DNA from: Lactonifactor sp. BIOML-A5
GTDB taxonomy: Bacteria; Bacillota; Clostridia; Lachnospirales; Lachnospiraceae
Direction: 5' to 3'
DNA: 64,000 nucleotides
Assembly: GCF_009677585.1 (NCBI RefSeq)
Contig: NZ_WKYV01000018.1
Span: 12,907 to 76,906 of the forward strand
Shown here: positions 43,044 to 53,359 of the stretch, piece by piece
How positions within the stretch are numbered: position 1 is the stretch's first letter
Layout of the letters: every line of letters starts with the position of its first letter
Notes under the pieces: model-generated
Told to the model about the DNA's origin: nothing
Seen by the model: the letters and a program-made list of their open reading frames with translations, nothing else
Database searches by the model: none
Translations under genes and position numbers: made by a program

Positions 43044-43072
43044 TTGACGGACACAATATCTTGTGCTATTAT
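43044..43072 (+). promoter_or_regulatory. Promoter of the rplU operon
   Basis: TTGACG (43044-43049), 17 bases, then TATTAT (43067-43072). It gives a leader of about 95 nt before rplU. Confidence 0.75.
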
Positions 43073-43079
43073 AATACGG

Positions 43080-43170
43080 ATGCCGCACAAAGAGGTCAGA
43101 AGTGTTGCTTTCTGAGTGATTCAGCAGGAAGGCAGCCACCATATTTGGCGAGTAATGATAATAGGAGGTG
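43080..43170 (+). promoter_or_regulatory. L21 ribosomal-protein leader RNA
   Basis: The leader ends with GGCAGCCACC, then TTTGGCGAGTAATGATAATAGGAGG, which resembles the conserved L21 leader of Firmicutes (second part given here in 5' to 3' order, split by function as hairpin then ribosome site). It probably mediates autoregulation by L21. Confidence 0.62.
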
Positions 43171-43174
43171 CCAT

Positions 43175-43480
43175 ATGTACGCAATTATTGCAACAGGTGG
43201 TAAACAGTACAAAGTAGCCGAAGGCGATATCATTAGAGTAGAAAAGCTTGGTGTAGAAGCTGGAGAGACTGTTACATTTGATGATGTACTTGCAGTAAAC
43301 AACGACGGGTTAAAGGTTGGCGCAGATGTTGCTGATGCCAGTGTTACCGCATCTGTAGTTGAGAACGGTAAAGCGAAAAAAGTTATCGTTTACAAGTATA
43401 AGAGAAAATCTGGTTATCACAAAAAGAACGGTCACAGACAGCAGTTCACAAAAGTGAAAATCGAAAAAATTAATGCTTAA
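43175..43480 (+). CDS. rplU: Ribosomal protein L21
   Basis: From ATG 43175 (AGGAGG upstream) the protein has 101 residues. It begins [20 protein letters not shown] and ends with [20 protein letters not shown], both typical of bL21. It opens the operon of prp and rpmA. The longer frame to 43028 covers only the leader RNA. Confidence 0.97.
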   Translation: MYAIIATGGKQYKVAEGDIIRVEKLGVEAGETVTFDDVLAVNNDGLKVGADVADASVTASVVENGKAKKVIVYKYKRKSGYHKKNGHRQQFTKVKIEKINA

Positions 43481-43496
43481 TTCCTGACAGGCGATT

Positions 43497-43820
43497 ATGA
43501 TTACGGTTATTGTATATCAAAGGTCAGACGGTGAGTATATAGGATTTGAAACCAGTGGACATGCAGATTACGCCGATGAGGGATATGATATTATCTGTGC
43601 GGCAGTTTCAGCCCTTACTGTGAACGCTGTGAATTCTGTCGAAACCTTTACGGAGGATGAATTCGGGGGAGAGCAGAGGGATGGGTACTTAAAATGTATG
43701 ATTACTGGTCCTGTCAGTACTACAACAGCATTACTATTAAAATCAATGGTTCTTGGATTAGAGATGATTCAGGAAAACTACGGCAAAGAATACATTCATT
43801 TGATATTCAAGGAGGTGTAA
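43497..43820 (+). CDS. prp: Ribosomal-processing cysteine protease Prp
   Basis: The 107-residue enzyme trims the N-terminal extension of L27 in Firmicutes. Its catalytic His is in [11 protein letters not shown] (residue 22) and the Cys in [11 protein letters not shown] (residue 34). It lies between rplU and rpmA, the standard place, and L27 here does carry the extension. Confidence 0.94.
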   Translation: MITVIVYQRSDGEYIGFETSGHADYADEGYDIICAAVSALTVNAVNSVETFTEDEFGGEQRDGYLKCMITGPVSTTTALLLKSMVLGLEMIQENYGKEYIHLIFKEV

Positions 43821-43824
43821 GGAC

Positions 43825-44112
43825 ATGTTAAAGATGAACCTTCAAATTTTCGCTCATAAAAAAGGAGTTGGTTCTACCAAGAACGGCAGAGATTCCGAAT
43901 CTAAGCGTTTAGGTGCGAAAAGAGCTGACGGCCAATTCGTTAAAGCTGGCAATATTCTTTACAGACAGCGCGGAACTAAGATTCACCCAGGTGTGAATGT
44001 GGGACGCGGAGGAGACGATACATTATTTGCATTAGTGGATGGTGTTGTTCGTTTTGAAAGAAAAGGAAGAGATAAGAAACAAGTTTCTATCGTTCCTGTA
44101 TCAGCAGAATAA
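43825..44112 (+). CDS. rpmA: Ribosomal protein L27 (with cleavable N-terminal extension)
   Basis: The 95-residue protein begins [20 protein letters not shown]. The first nine residues, ending in Phe before AHKKG, are the Prp cleavage extension. The rest, with [19 protein letters not shown], is normal bL27. AAGGAGGTGTAAG precedes the start. A terminator follows. Confidence 0.97.
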   Translation: MLKMNLQIFAHKKGVGSTKNGRDSESKRLGAKRADGQFVKAGNILYRQRGTKIHPGVNVGRGGDDTLFALVDGVVRFERKGRDKKQVSIVPVSAE

Positions 44113-44130
44113 TAAGTCACGTATAACATG

Positions 44131-44168
44131 GAACCATGCAATCATCTAATGTGTTGCATGGTTTTTAT
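44131..44168 (+). terminator. Terminator after rpmA
   Basis: ACCATGCAA pairs with TTGCATGGT across an 11-base loop, followed by TTTTTAT. Confidence 0.85.
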
Positions 44169-44239
44169 GTTATTGATCATACTTATAATATGCAGTACTA
44201 AGATTATGCTTGAAATAGAAGAAAGAAAAAAACAGGTGA

Positions 44240-45535
<1,296 letters not shown>

Positions 45536-45543
45536 GAGGATTT

Positions 45544-45837
45544 ATGACAAGTAAACAGAGAGCGTATTTAAAAGGGCTGGCCATGAATGTGGATCCTATT
45601 CTTCAGATCGGCAAGTCCAGCCTGACGCCGGAAAATACAAAATCCGTCGCGGAAGCACTGGAGGCAAGAGAATTGATTAAAATTTCTGTGCTTCAGAACT
45701 GTATGGATGATCCAAAGGCCATGGCCCAGATTCTTGCGGAGAGAACAGGATCTCAGGTGGTTCAGGTGATTGGAAAGAAGATTGTGCTGTATAAGGAAGG
45801 AAAAAAAGATAAGAAAAAAATAGAACTTCCCAAATAA
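45544..45837 (+). CDS. yhbY: YhbY family ribosome assembly RNA-binding protein
   Basis: The 97-residue CRM-domain protein begins MTSKQRAYLKGLAMNVDPILQIGK and has LEARELIKISVLQN, both typical. GxxG is QIGKSSL. It binds pre-ribosomal RNA. It follows obgE by 8 bases. Confidence 0.93.
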   Translation: MTSKQRAYLKGLAMNVDPILQIGKSSLTPENTKSVAEALEARELIKISVLQNCMDDPKAMAQILAERTGSQVVQVIGKKIVLYKEGKKDKKKIELPK

Positions 45838-45874
45838 AAACAGGCAGATACAGCACCTTACGAGGAAGACTATC

Positions 45875-46507
45875 ATGAATCAGAAAAAGAAACGAATCGG
45901 AATCATGGGCGGAACCTTTGATCCTATACACATAGGCCATCTCATACTTGGTGAAACGGCCTATGAGCAGTTTCAGCTGGATAAGGTATGGTTTATGCCG
46001 GCAGGGAATCCCCCTCACAAGCAAAACCGCCAGGGCAGGGCTACGGACAGTGAGAGAGTAGATATGGTACGTCTGGCTATCGCCTCCAACCCTCATTTTG
46101 AGCTCTCTCTGATAGAAATGAACGAGGATGGATATTCGTATACCTACCGGACATTAGAGCGCCTGAAAAATCAGTATCCGGAAACTGCGTTTTATTTCAT
46201 TCTGGGGGCAGATTCCCTCTTTGATTTTGACAAATGGCGGGAGCCTAAAAGAATCTGTGACGCCTGTACTGTGGTAGTTGCCACAAGAAACCATACCAGC
46301 CATCAGAAACTGGATGAGATCATGTGGAAACTGACCTATAAGTTTCAGGGCAGCTTTGTAAAGCTGGATTCTATCAATATAGATGTATCATCAAAAATGC
46401 TCCGCTCCTGGGTAAAGGACGGCAGAACTACGAAGTATTATCTCACAGATAATGTGATGGACTATATCAGAGAACACAAGATTTATAAGGACAGTGAAGA
46501 GGTATGA
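45875..46507 (+). CDS. nadD: Nicotinate-nucleotide adenylyltransferase
   Basis: The 210-residue enzyme joins nicotinate mononucleotide and ATP in NAD synthesis. GIMGGTFDPIHIGHL (about 9-23) holds the HxGH motif, and ISSKMLRSWVKDG-like VSSKMLRSWVKDG near 170 is the second ATP motif. It overlaps the yqeK start by 4 bases. Confidence 0.95.
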   Translation: MNQKKKRIGIMGGTFDPIHIGHLILGETAYEQFQLDKVWFMPAGNPPHKQNRQGRATDSERVDMVRLAIASNPHFELSLIEMNEDGYSYTYRTLERLKNQYPETAFYFILGADSLFDFDKWREPKRICDACTVVVATRNHTSHQKLDEIMWKLTYKFQGSFVKLDSINIDVSSKMLRSWVKDGRTTKYYLTDNVMDYIREHKIYKDSEEV

Positions 46508-47115
46508 ACTACAACATCGAAAAAATGACCAAGGTCTTAAAAAAAGATTTGGATGAGGAGCGCTTCCGACATACTATGGGGGTGATGTACACCAGTGCAG
46601 GTCTGGCCATGGCCCATGGAGAAAATCTCCAGAAGGCACAGACCGCCGGTCTTCTTCATGACTGTGCCAAATGCATACCAAACAAAAAGAAGCTGAGACT
46701 TTGCAAAAAGCATGGAATAAAAATAAATTCCTTTGAGATGCGAAATCCCTTTCTCCTCCACGCCAAGCTGGGCGCATTTTTAGCCAAAGAAAAATACCAG
46801 ATAAAAGACAGCGGTATTCTTTCGGCCATCAGGTACCATACCACAGGAAAGCCGGATATGAATACACTGGAGAAGATTGTTTATATTGCAGACTACATTG
46901 AACCTATGCGCTGCAAGGCCCAGCACCTCAGTCAGATACGCATGCTTGCTTTTAGAGACCTGGATGAGTGTATGTATGAGATACTAAAGGATACACTAGC
47001 TTACCTGGAAGGCAATTCCGGAGAGATTGATACAGCTACCAAAGAGGCTTTTTATTACTACGAGAGATTACACAATGAACGACATAGAGAGGAAACGGCA
47101 AATGAATCAAAGTAA
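46504..47115 (+). CDS. yqeK: HD-domain hydrolase YqeK (symmetrical Ap4A hydrolase)
   Basis: The 203-residue protein has the HD metal site: RHTMGV (H), LLHDCAK (HD) and HAKLGAFLA with IRYHTTG. It probably hydrolyses diadenosine tetraphosphate. It lies between nadD and rsfS as in Bacillus and overlaps both by a few bases. Confidence 0.93.
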   Translation: MNYNIEKMTKVLKKDLDEERFRHTMGVMYTSAGLAMAHGENLQKAQTAGLLHDCAKCIPNKKKLRLCKKHGIKINSFEMRNPFLLHAKLGAFLAKEKYQIKDSGILSAIRYHTTGKPDMNTLEKIVYIADYIEPMRCKAQHLSQIRMLAFRDLDECMYEILKDTLAYLEGNSGEIDTATKEAFYYYERLHNERHREETANESK

Positions 47116-47455
47116 AGAAATGGCACGACTTGCCTGCGATGCCCTGGAGGATAAAAAGGCAATCGATATTAAGGTAATTGATATTGAAAAGATTACCACT
47201 CTGGCAGATTACTTTATCATCACCAGCGGTTCCAACCGCAGCCAGGTACAGGCAATGGCCGACAACGTGGAAGAATTCCTGGGAAAAGCAGGATATGAAC
47301 CGAAACAAATAGAGGGATACCAGAACGCAAATTGGATTTTGATGGATTATGGGGATATTGTGCTTCATATTTTCGATGAAGAGAACAGGCTTTTCTATGA
47401 TCTGGAAAGAATCTGGAGAGACGGGACTTGTATCTCTGTGAGTGAATTAGAATAG
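47102..47455 (+). CDS. rsfS: Ribosome silencing factor RsfS
   Basis: From ATG 47102 the protein has 117 residues. ITTLADYFIITSGSNRSQVQAMADNV near 30-55 and WILMDYGDIVLHIF near 79-92 are the family signature. It binds L14 and blocks subunit joining. An ATG at 47075 is an alternative start. Confidence 0.94.
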   Translation: MNQSKEMARLACDALEDKKAIDIKVIDIEKITTLADYFIITSGSNRSQVQAMADNVEEFLGKAGYEPKQIEGYQNANWILMDYGDIVLHIFDEENRLFYDLERIWRDGTCISVSELE

Positions 47456-47464
47456 AAATTTGGT

Positions 47465-47508
47465 GCGGCAATGTGAGCTGGGGGCTTGCTTTGCCGTGTT
47501 TTTTTTTG
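47465..47508 (+). terminator. Terminator after rsfS
   Basis: GCGGCAA pairs with TTGCCGT across a loop that can pair further, followed by a run of nine T. Confidence 0.75.
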
Positions 47509-47570
47509 CAATAATTGGGATTTAACTTCCTAAGCTTGAGACTGCCCAGTCGGAAGGTATGGGGTGGCAT

Positions 47571-47600
47571 GGGGACGGTGAGAGAAAGTTCCAGGTGTAG
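47571..47600 (+). repeat. Possible solo/empty end pair of a palindromic element
   Basis: GGGGACGGTGAG is joined directly to AGAAAGTTCCAGGTGTAG. The first part equals the left outer end of the family A element at 5290 and the second matches the sequence just right of it at 5613-5624. The whole interior is missing here. Confidence 0.55.
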
Positions 47601-47823
47601 ATTTATCAGAAGGGGAATGATATCCTCCATATAGGATACGGCTGTAAAATTGTCAGATAAAATAGAGATGTAATATTGCCAAAGAGAATGGAATTAATAA
47701 TTGAAACGGGTTAAGTTGTTTATCCAAAACATTGAGTTACCAATAGTGCTAAACCAGAGGAAAAGTGTACAACTTTCGACCTTCCCCACCCGTTTTCCGT
47801 GAATGTGAAGTGAGTCACTGCCA

Positions 47824-48030
47824 GGTCAAGGGAGGAGGTCTTGGGGCCAAGGGTGCTGGGTGGATCTGCGCAGACTACGGAGTGCGTCCGAAGATCCACT
47901 GCCGGCGGTCACTTAGGAGCGAAGGCTTTCCTGAGCTTCTTAGTGAACGGCCAGGCAGTTAGCTAAGGAGAAACGCAGTAGCAAGCAGATCCACCCAGCA
48001 CCCTTGGCCCCAAGATCTCCTCCCTTGACC
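47824..48030. repeat. Variable-arm palindromic element, family B, copy 2
   Basis: The arms 47824-47869 and 47985-48030 are 46-base inverted repeats with one mismatch. The core shares CGAAGATCCA, GCGAAGGCT-TCCTGA and GTTAGCTAAGGAG-type blocks with copy 1 at 5798-6003. Arms differ wholly from copy 1. Outside, the left flank TACAACTTTCGACC and right flank GTCCGTC...CCCCGAACTT match copy 1. It lies between convergent genes. Confidence 0.87.
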
Positions 48031-48091
48031 GTCCGTCTGCAACGCTCCGCTCGCCGACTATATAACCCCGAACTTCACATACACAAAACTA

Positions 48092-50446
48092 TCACTCTGC
48101 ACTTATAGTATCCACCACCGACATCCCCCGGATTCTCTTTGCAGGCCCATGCACAGCCAGGATCGCAGATCCTGCGATCACCAGTATGATAACCAGCAGA
48201 GATCCAACCGGTACATACCAGGAATCTCCCCACCGATAGGTGACAAGTCTCTCAAACAGAAGCTTGTTGAGAGGAAGACCTATGAGACAGCCAAAGAAAA
48301 TACCGAAAAAAGCGTAGGTTGCTGCCTCAGCTGATATCATTCGTATCAGCTGCCGGTCACTCATGCCGATGGCTCGCATTGCACCATACTGACGGAGGCG
48401 GGCGGATACACTCATGGCGATGCTGTTAATGATATAGAATACAGAGATTAAGGCAATTACAGCCAGAAATCCGTAGATGAACAGTGCAAAGGAATAATAA
48501 GCGCCCATGGTCTCTCTGTTTTTCATACGCTGATCTGAGAAGATAACCGAATCTCCGGCATCGGCACGCATCTGTGCTACATCCTTGTCTGTTACTTTGG
48601 AATTGAACTGTACATCTATGATGGTATAATTGCTCTCCCCCGTTAACTGCTGAAATAATTTTTGGGAACAAATTACAGTTTCTACTCCTGGCTCTATGCT
48701 GAAGGGGCCGTTGGACAGAATTCCCGACACCTTTACATTCACCGGCTGTCCCTCAGGCTGAGAATCTATGGTAATCGTACTGCCCAGGTGCAGGGGATTT
48801 TCTGTGTGAAAAACAGTGAGTACTGTGCTGCCATTCTTTGCATCATCGATTGATCCCTCAAGGAGCATATCATCTGCCCACTGGAACTGATATTTTTCGT
48901 AGGAGATAAGGTTGACACTTTTTGTCTGTCCGTTTATCTTTACCGGGATATTGTAGGCAAAGCTTCTGCCGTACACCTTTTTTACAGAGGGAATGGCCCC
49001 ATAGGATTCAGCGAGATCCGGAGAGATTGCGCAGGTATTGTCAGGGCTGATCACAGACAGATCCGGTGCATAGGGCTTCAGCGGTGTGATGGCATGGTTC
49101 ATAAAATCTACGGCTGAACGGAAGGAGAGAAATAGAATAATGCTGAAGGCAAATGAGCCAATCATAAGGAAAAAATTCTTCCTGCTCCCTTTTGCGTGGT
49201 GGATCCCCAAAGCAGTATCTACCTGAAAGAATGCGGTTGATGCCGCTTTCCGCGCCTCCTGGATGGTCCCTGCATTTCCCGATACGGCCGCCACAGGGGA
49301 AACTCTGGATGCTTTTTTGGCTGGCGAACCGGTCGCAAGCAGGACAGTGATAAGGCCAATCAGAACACCTGATATCAGGCCCAGCCAGCTAATCCCGAAA
49401 TCTGGCATCTCCCCAAATATGCTTGGACTTAAGAACTCCAGCAGTGCGCACAGAAGCCATATGACAGCAGTACCAGCAGCAATCCCCAGTGGGATAGCCG
49501 TTTTACACCAACTAAGGGCTTCCCTTCGCACAAAGCGAATTACTTGCTTCTGAGTTGCACCCAGACAGCGCATCATGCCGAAGAATTCGGTTCTCTGTAC
49601 AACATTGCTGTTCAGGCTTCCTGCAATCATGAGAGTTCCTGCAATAGCAACCAGGACAGCCAGGACTCCTGCAGTAAGATATAGCTGCATCATATAGGGA
49701 TCTTTGCTCTGCAGCATCAGTGCCAGGAGCTTTGTATTCTGTGTGATTTGATTGTCTGACAGCTGCAGCTGTGCCTGAATATCTGACAGTGTCTTTTGTA
49801 TGCTGCAATAGGGAGTGAATGTAACATAAAAGATCCCCTCATAGGTTTCTGAAGAATCAGCAGACAGCTGTGTCCGGAAAGCTTCTGTATTTAGAAATAC
49901 ACCGAAGGCATCTTTTTCAGTGAGCATAGACGTATCTCCTGTAAATCCGCATACCGTTAATTCTACGGATTCCCCTTGGGGAACGGTCAGTAAAATGGTG
50001 TCGCCTTTTTTTAGCCCCAGCTGTTCTTTTACACTTTTTGTAAAAACAGCTGAATGTGTATCTTTTGGAAATTCCCCTTCTTCCAGCTCCATTCCCGGAA
50101 ACATATCAAGCAATTCTTCATCGAACCCGCAGATAACCGCATCATTCCCCTGAAGCTGATACCCCTCATCTAAACGGTAATTGAGAACATCATACCATGC
50201 AGACGCTTTTATCTCAGGCCGGGAGGCTATGATAGCAGCCTGTTCAGCAGTGATTTCTTTAAAACCTGCGTGCCAGCCGCCATCGCTCTTTTGAGACTGC
50301 AGCCTCTGAGCACGCATCTCCATGTCTGCCATGCCGAAGATTACGGTAACCAGAAATACTGCCAGTATAATGCAGATTCTGGTCATTCTGCTTTGTTTGC
50401 GGTGTACCTTAGCGGAAATAGGAATTAAGTCCAGATAATGTTTCAT
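48092..50446 (-). CDS. FtsX-like ABC transporter permease
   Basis: The 784-residue protein has an N-terminal helix (about 25-45), an exterior domain (about 46-250), a first FtsX block of three helices (about 255-275, 300-330 and 345-370), a second exterior domain and a second FtsX block near the C-terminus (about 655-775). This is the layout of MacB/LolC-type or antimicrobial-peptide-type exporters. It overlaps its ATPase gene by 4 bases. With the two-component genes upstream it probably answers cell-envelope stress. Confidence 0.87.
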   Translation of the reverse strand: MKHYLDLIPISAKVHRKQSRMTRICIILAVFLVTVIFGMADMEMRAQRLQSQKSDGGWHAGFKEITAEQAAIIASRPEIKASAWYDVLNYRLDEGYQLQGNDAVICGFDEELLDMFPGMELEEGEFPKDTHSAVFTKSVKEQLGLKKGDTILLTVPQGESVELTVCGFTGDTSMLTEKDAFGVFLNTEAFRTQLSADSSETYEGIFYVTFTPYCSIQKTLSDIQAQLQLSDNQITQNTKLLALMLQSKDPYMMQLYLTAGVLAVLVAIAGTLMIAGSLNSNVVQRTEFFGMMRCLGATQKQVIRFVRREALSWCKTAIPLGIAAGTAVIWLLCALLEFLSPSIFGEMPDFGISWLGLISGVLIGLITVLLATGSPAKKASRVSPVAAVSGNAGTIQEARKAASTAFFQVDTALGIHHAKGSRKNFFLMIGSFAFSIILFLSFRSAVDFMNHAITPLKPYAPDLSVISPDNTCAISPDLAESYGAIPSVKKVYGRSFAYNIPVKINGQTKSVNLISYEKYQFQWADDMLLEGSIDDAKNGSTVLTVFHTENPLHLGSTITIDSQPEGQPVNVKVSGILSNGPFSIEPGVETVICSQKLFQQLTGESNYTIIDVQFNSKVTDKDVAQMRADAGDSVIFSDQRMKNRETMGAYYSFALFIYGFLAVIALISVFYIINSIAMSVSARLRQYGAMRAIGMSDRQLIRMISAEAATYAFFGIFFGCLIGLPLNKLLFERLVTYRWGDSWYVPVGSLLVIILVIAGSAILAVHGPAKRIRGMSVVDTISAE

Positions 50447-51126
50447 ACCTTCATGCCCCCCAGTTCACTGAGAATACCGTCTGTGACACGCAGAACACGG
50501 TCAACAGAGGATGTAAGATTGATATTATGAGTAATCATAAGAACCGTCTGCTGATAATACCTGGATGCTTTACAGAGAAGATCCATGACGTCCTGGCTGT
50601 TTTTGGAATCCAGATTCCCGGTAGGTTCATCAGCCAGTACCAGCATGGGCTTCGCAATCAGAGCACGTCCTATGGCTACGCGCTGCTGTTGTCCCCCTGA
50701 CAGCTGACTGGGAAGATGGGTACGGCGATCTGTCAGACCTAGTACCTCCAGGATCTCGTCTGTCTGTTCCCGGTTTGGCTTTTTATTGTCCAATAGAAGG
50801 GGAAATATAATATTCTGTTCCACATTCAGCTCCGAGATGAGGTGAAAGGACTGGAAGATAAATCCAATGTGGCGGCGGCGGAACACCGTACGTTTTGTTT
50901 CCTTCATTGAGAATAAATCTTCCCCATTGAGATAAATATGGCCGGACGTAGGAGTGTCCAGACCTCCGATGCAGTTCAGAAGAGTACTCTTTCCGGAACC
51001 GGACTCCCCTACTACAGCGGTAAATTCTCCCTTTTCCACAGTAAAGGAAACGTCCTGCAGCGCTTTGACCTGTGTATCACCTTTTCCATATACTTTGCAG
51101 AGATTTTGAGTACGCAATATTTCCAT
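50443..51126 (-). CDS. ABC transporter ATP-binding protein (MacB/LolD type)
   Basis: The 227-residue ATPase has Walker [10 protein letters not shown] near 40-48, the Q-loop near 92, LSGGQQQR near 141-148 and [27 protein letters not shown] is usual in the LolD/MacB group. It is coupled (ATGA) to the FtsX permease. An intergenic CTTAC-N6-GTAAG motif upstream may place it under the adjacent regulator. Confidence 0.93.
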   Translation of the reverse strand: MEILRTQNLCKVYGKGDTQVKALQDVSFTVEKGEFTAVVGESGSGKSTLLNCIGGLDTPTSGHIYLNGEDLFSMKETKRTVFRRRHIGFIFQSFHLISELNVEQNIIFPLLLDNKKPNREQTDEILEVLGLTDRRTHLPSQLSGGQQQRVAIGRALIAKPMLVLADEPTGNLDSKNSQDVMDLLCKASRYYQQTVLMITHNINLTSSVDRVLRVTDGILSELGGMKV

Positions 51127-51196
51127 GTATTTATTCCTCCTTGTTATTCTACCCTGACAGTATATCAGGAGAACCTTACATACAGATGAATTCCAG

Positions 51197-51212
51197 CTTA
51201 CGGTTCTGTAAG
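51197..51212. promoter_or_regulatory. Candidate operator CTTAC-N6-GTAAG
   Basis: CTTACGGTTCTGTAAG overlaps the kinase stop codon and lies upstream of the ABC genes. A like site, CTTACAAATATGTAAG, lies before the regulator gene at 53188-53203, both preceded by TTC(C)AG. A second CTTAC half-site is at 51175. Confidence 0.55.
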
Positions 51213-52427
51213 GAAAGAAATAATAAAGGCCGTTCCCTTGCCCGGCGTGCTATGAAGAGAAAGGATCCCCCCCTGGCCTTCAATAATCGATTTGGCCAGG
51301 GGCAGCCCCAAGCCTACCCCCTGTGTATCGGAGGAGGATTTACTGCGGTAGAATCGTTTAAAGACATGGTGAATATCTTCCGGAGGAATCCCGCTGCCGT
51401 TATCCGTAACAGACAGCCGAAGCATTGCCGGAGACTGCTCCCAGACGATCTTAATTGTGCCCCCTGTCCCGGTGTGGTCCAGAGCGTTTTTCACCAGGTT
51501 GCCTATGGCCTCACCGGTCCATTCCGGGTCACACAGAATCTGCTCCCTGGGATTACCGTTTATCAGGATCTGTTTTTCTTCCTGCTTTGCTCTTGTAATC
51601 AATTCTGCAATTCCCCCGGAAACCAGTTCATAAACCGTACAGAGTTTTTTCTCAAAACGAATATTTCCCGCATCCAGCCGCATAACCTTCAGCAGAGAGA
51701 GGATGAGCTGTTCCATACGCGCGAGGGATATCAGAGATTTTCTGGAAAATTCCTCTACTAAAGAGGGATTTTCCGGCTCATCCAAGATGATTTCAGCATA
51801 CATATTCAGGGCAGCCAGGGGAGTCTTTAATTGATGAGAGATATCAGATATCATATCTTTTAAGAATTCCTTTGCTTTCTGTTCGGATTCACTTTTGGAC
51901 TGCAATGCCATAGCCAGCTCATTCACGGAGGCAAACAACTGATACAGTGTACCTGTTTCATTCCTGGGCAGATGATGTACGAAGCTCCCCTCCGCAAATT
52001 CTGCAATTCTGCGGGCAGCTTTTTGATACAGCAGTTCCCGCCGGTAAAGAAAGAAGGCGGAGACGCCCATCAGGCTCCCTCCCAACCCCAGCCCCCCCAG
52101 AAGAGCGATGATCAGATATCGTATTGCTGACCGGCGGGCTGCGGGAAGAAGCCAGAAGGGGGTACTTTCGGTACGTCCGCTTTTTTCAAGAAGCAGTACA
52201 CCTTCCTCCGTAGACTTGCTGTTTTTAAAAGCAGCAGCGGTAATATCTTCAGATACGCCCTGATCTAATAGATAGGAAGCGGCAGTCTGTTCCTGTCTGA
52301 GCAGAAGCTTTTTCACCTCACGAGTCTGTATACCAGCACATAAAACAAAAAAGGCAAGCATCAGTGTGCAGAAGCAGGCGAGAAATAAGAAATAGCAGCG
52401 GGATTGCTTTTCATGCAGAAAGCTCAT
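51198..52427 (-). CDS. Sensor histidine kinase
   Basis: The 409-residue kinase has two N-terminal membrane helices (about 10-30 and 100-122) around a short exterior loop, then a HAMP-like linker. The core shows SDISHQLKTPLAALNMY near 196, the N-box NLVKNALDHT and the G-boxes TDNGSGIP and GVGLGLPLAKSII. It follows its regulator by four bases. Confidence 0.93.
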   Translation of the reverse strand: MSFLHEKQSRCYFLFLACFCTLMLAFFVLCAGIQTREVKKLLLRQEQTAASYLLDQGVSEDITAAAFKNSKSTEEGVLLLEKSGRTESTPFWLLPAARRSAIRYLIIALLGGLGLGGSLMGVSAFFLYRRELLYQKAARRIAEFAEGSFVHHLPRNETGTLYQLFASVNELAMALQSKSESEQKAKEFLKDMISDISHQLKTPLAALNMYAEIILDEPENPSLVEEFSRKSLISLARMEQLILSLLKVMRLDAGNIRFEKKLCTVYELVSGGIAELITRAKQEEKQILINGNPREQILCDPEWTGEAIGNLVKNALDHTGTGGTIKIVWEQSPAMLRLSVTDNGSGIPPEDIHHVFKRFYRSKSSSDTQGVGLGLPLAKSIIEGQGGILSLHSTPGKGTAFIISFLTEP

Positions 52428-52431
52428 AGCG

Positions 52432-53121
52432 TTACTCCTTCCATTGATATCCGAACCCCCGGACAGTCAGAAGATGTTCAGGGTGTGAGGGATCGTTTTC
52501 CAGTTTTTCACGCAGACGGCGCACATATACAGACAAGGTATTGTCGTCCACAAAGCTTCCGTTGCCGTCCCACAAAAGATCCAGGATAGCGCTTCGGGTC
52601 AGAATTCGGCCGCTGTTTCTTACCAAAAGACATAAAAGCCGGTATTCAGCACTGGTCAATTCCAGGGGACTTCCGGACAGGAAAGCCTTGCTTTGAAGAA
52701 GATCAATCGACACTTTACCAGAGACGAGCTGGCCGTCCCCTAGTTCCCCCTTCCTCCCGTTGCGCCTGAGAAGGGCCCGGATACGGGAGCACAGTTCTCC
52801 CAGACGGAAGGGTTTGGTAATATAATCATCTCCTCCGCTGTCCAGTCCCCGTATCACAGAGGTCTCCTCATCTGCAGCAGTGAGGTATATGATAGGGATG
52901 GGGTTCCCCTCCCGGCGTACCTGTTCACAGATTTCGAATCCCGTTCCATCTGGAAGAGTCACGTCAAGAAGAAGCAGGTCATAGTCGCTGGGAACAGATA
53001 AAAGTGCTTTTGCCTCCCGGAGCGTCCGGACAACATCCAGTTGAAACCCATTTTTTTTCAAGGCATACTGCAAGCCATCGATCAGACTGATATCATCTTC
53101 TAAAAGAAGCAGCTTATACAT
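52432..53121 (-). CDS. Response regulator, OmpR/PhoB family
   Basis: The 229-residue protein has acidic pocket EDD (8-10), phospho-acceptor D53 in LLLDVTLPDG and K in YITKPF. A winged helix follows with SVYVRRLREKLE and GFGYQW. AGGAGGAAACTT precedes the start. It likely controls its own operon and the ABC pair downstream. Confidence 0.94.
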   Translation of the reverse strand: MYKLLLLEDDISLIDGLQYALKKNGFQLDVVRTLREAKALLSVPSDYDLLLLDVTLPDGTGFEICEQVRREGNPIPIIYLTAADEETSVIRGLDSGGDDYITKPFRLGELCSRIRALLRRNGRKGELGDGQLVSGKVSIDLLQSKAFLSGSPLELTSAEYRLLCLLVRNSGRILTRSAILDLLWDGNGSFVDDNTLSVYVRRLREKLENDPSHPEHLLTVRGFGYQWKE

Positions 53122-53187
53122 AAGTTTCCTCCTGTAAAAACATGTTTATAGTGTATTATAACATAAATTTATAGGATAACCCTTCAG

Positions 53188-53203
53188 CTTACAAATATGT
53201 AAG
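53188..53203. promoter_or_regulatory. Candidate operator CTTAC-N6-GTAAG before the regulator gene
   Basis: CTTACAAATATGTAAG lies upstream of a minus-strand -10 TATAAT (53160-53155) with a weak -35. It matches the site at 51197-51212 in the palindromic halves and flank. Confidence 0.55.
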
Positions 53204-53248
53204 ATGAACTGGCCCTATAGTCAGTTTTCCCAAGTCCCATCCTTTTTC

Positions 53249-53287
53249 TTGACAATATTTGTAATATATAATACTATAATTTATAGT
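53249..53287 (+). promoter_or_regulatory. PadR gene promoter with palindromic operator
   Basis: TTGACA (53249-53254), 17 bases, then TACTAT (53272-53277). ACTATAATTTATAGT (53273-53287) overlaps the -10. It is the same palindrome as in the MATE promoter at 34830-34844. Confidence 0.75.
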
Positions 53288-53359
53288 TGTTTATGACGAC
53301 GGAAAAGATACTATAATAATCATTTATTTATAACAAGGCAAGATAGAAAGGATGGTGTT

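Noticed and set aside
47765..47962. 65-residue ORF over family B copy 2
   Set aside because: It lies in the palindromic repeat, lacks a ribosome site and is not kept in copy 1.
47571..48030. Group II intron or IStron in the rsfS-ABC gap
   Set aside because: There is no reverse transcriptase or TnpB frame, no domain V-like hairpin, and the structure is explained by inverted arms.
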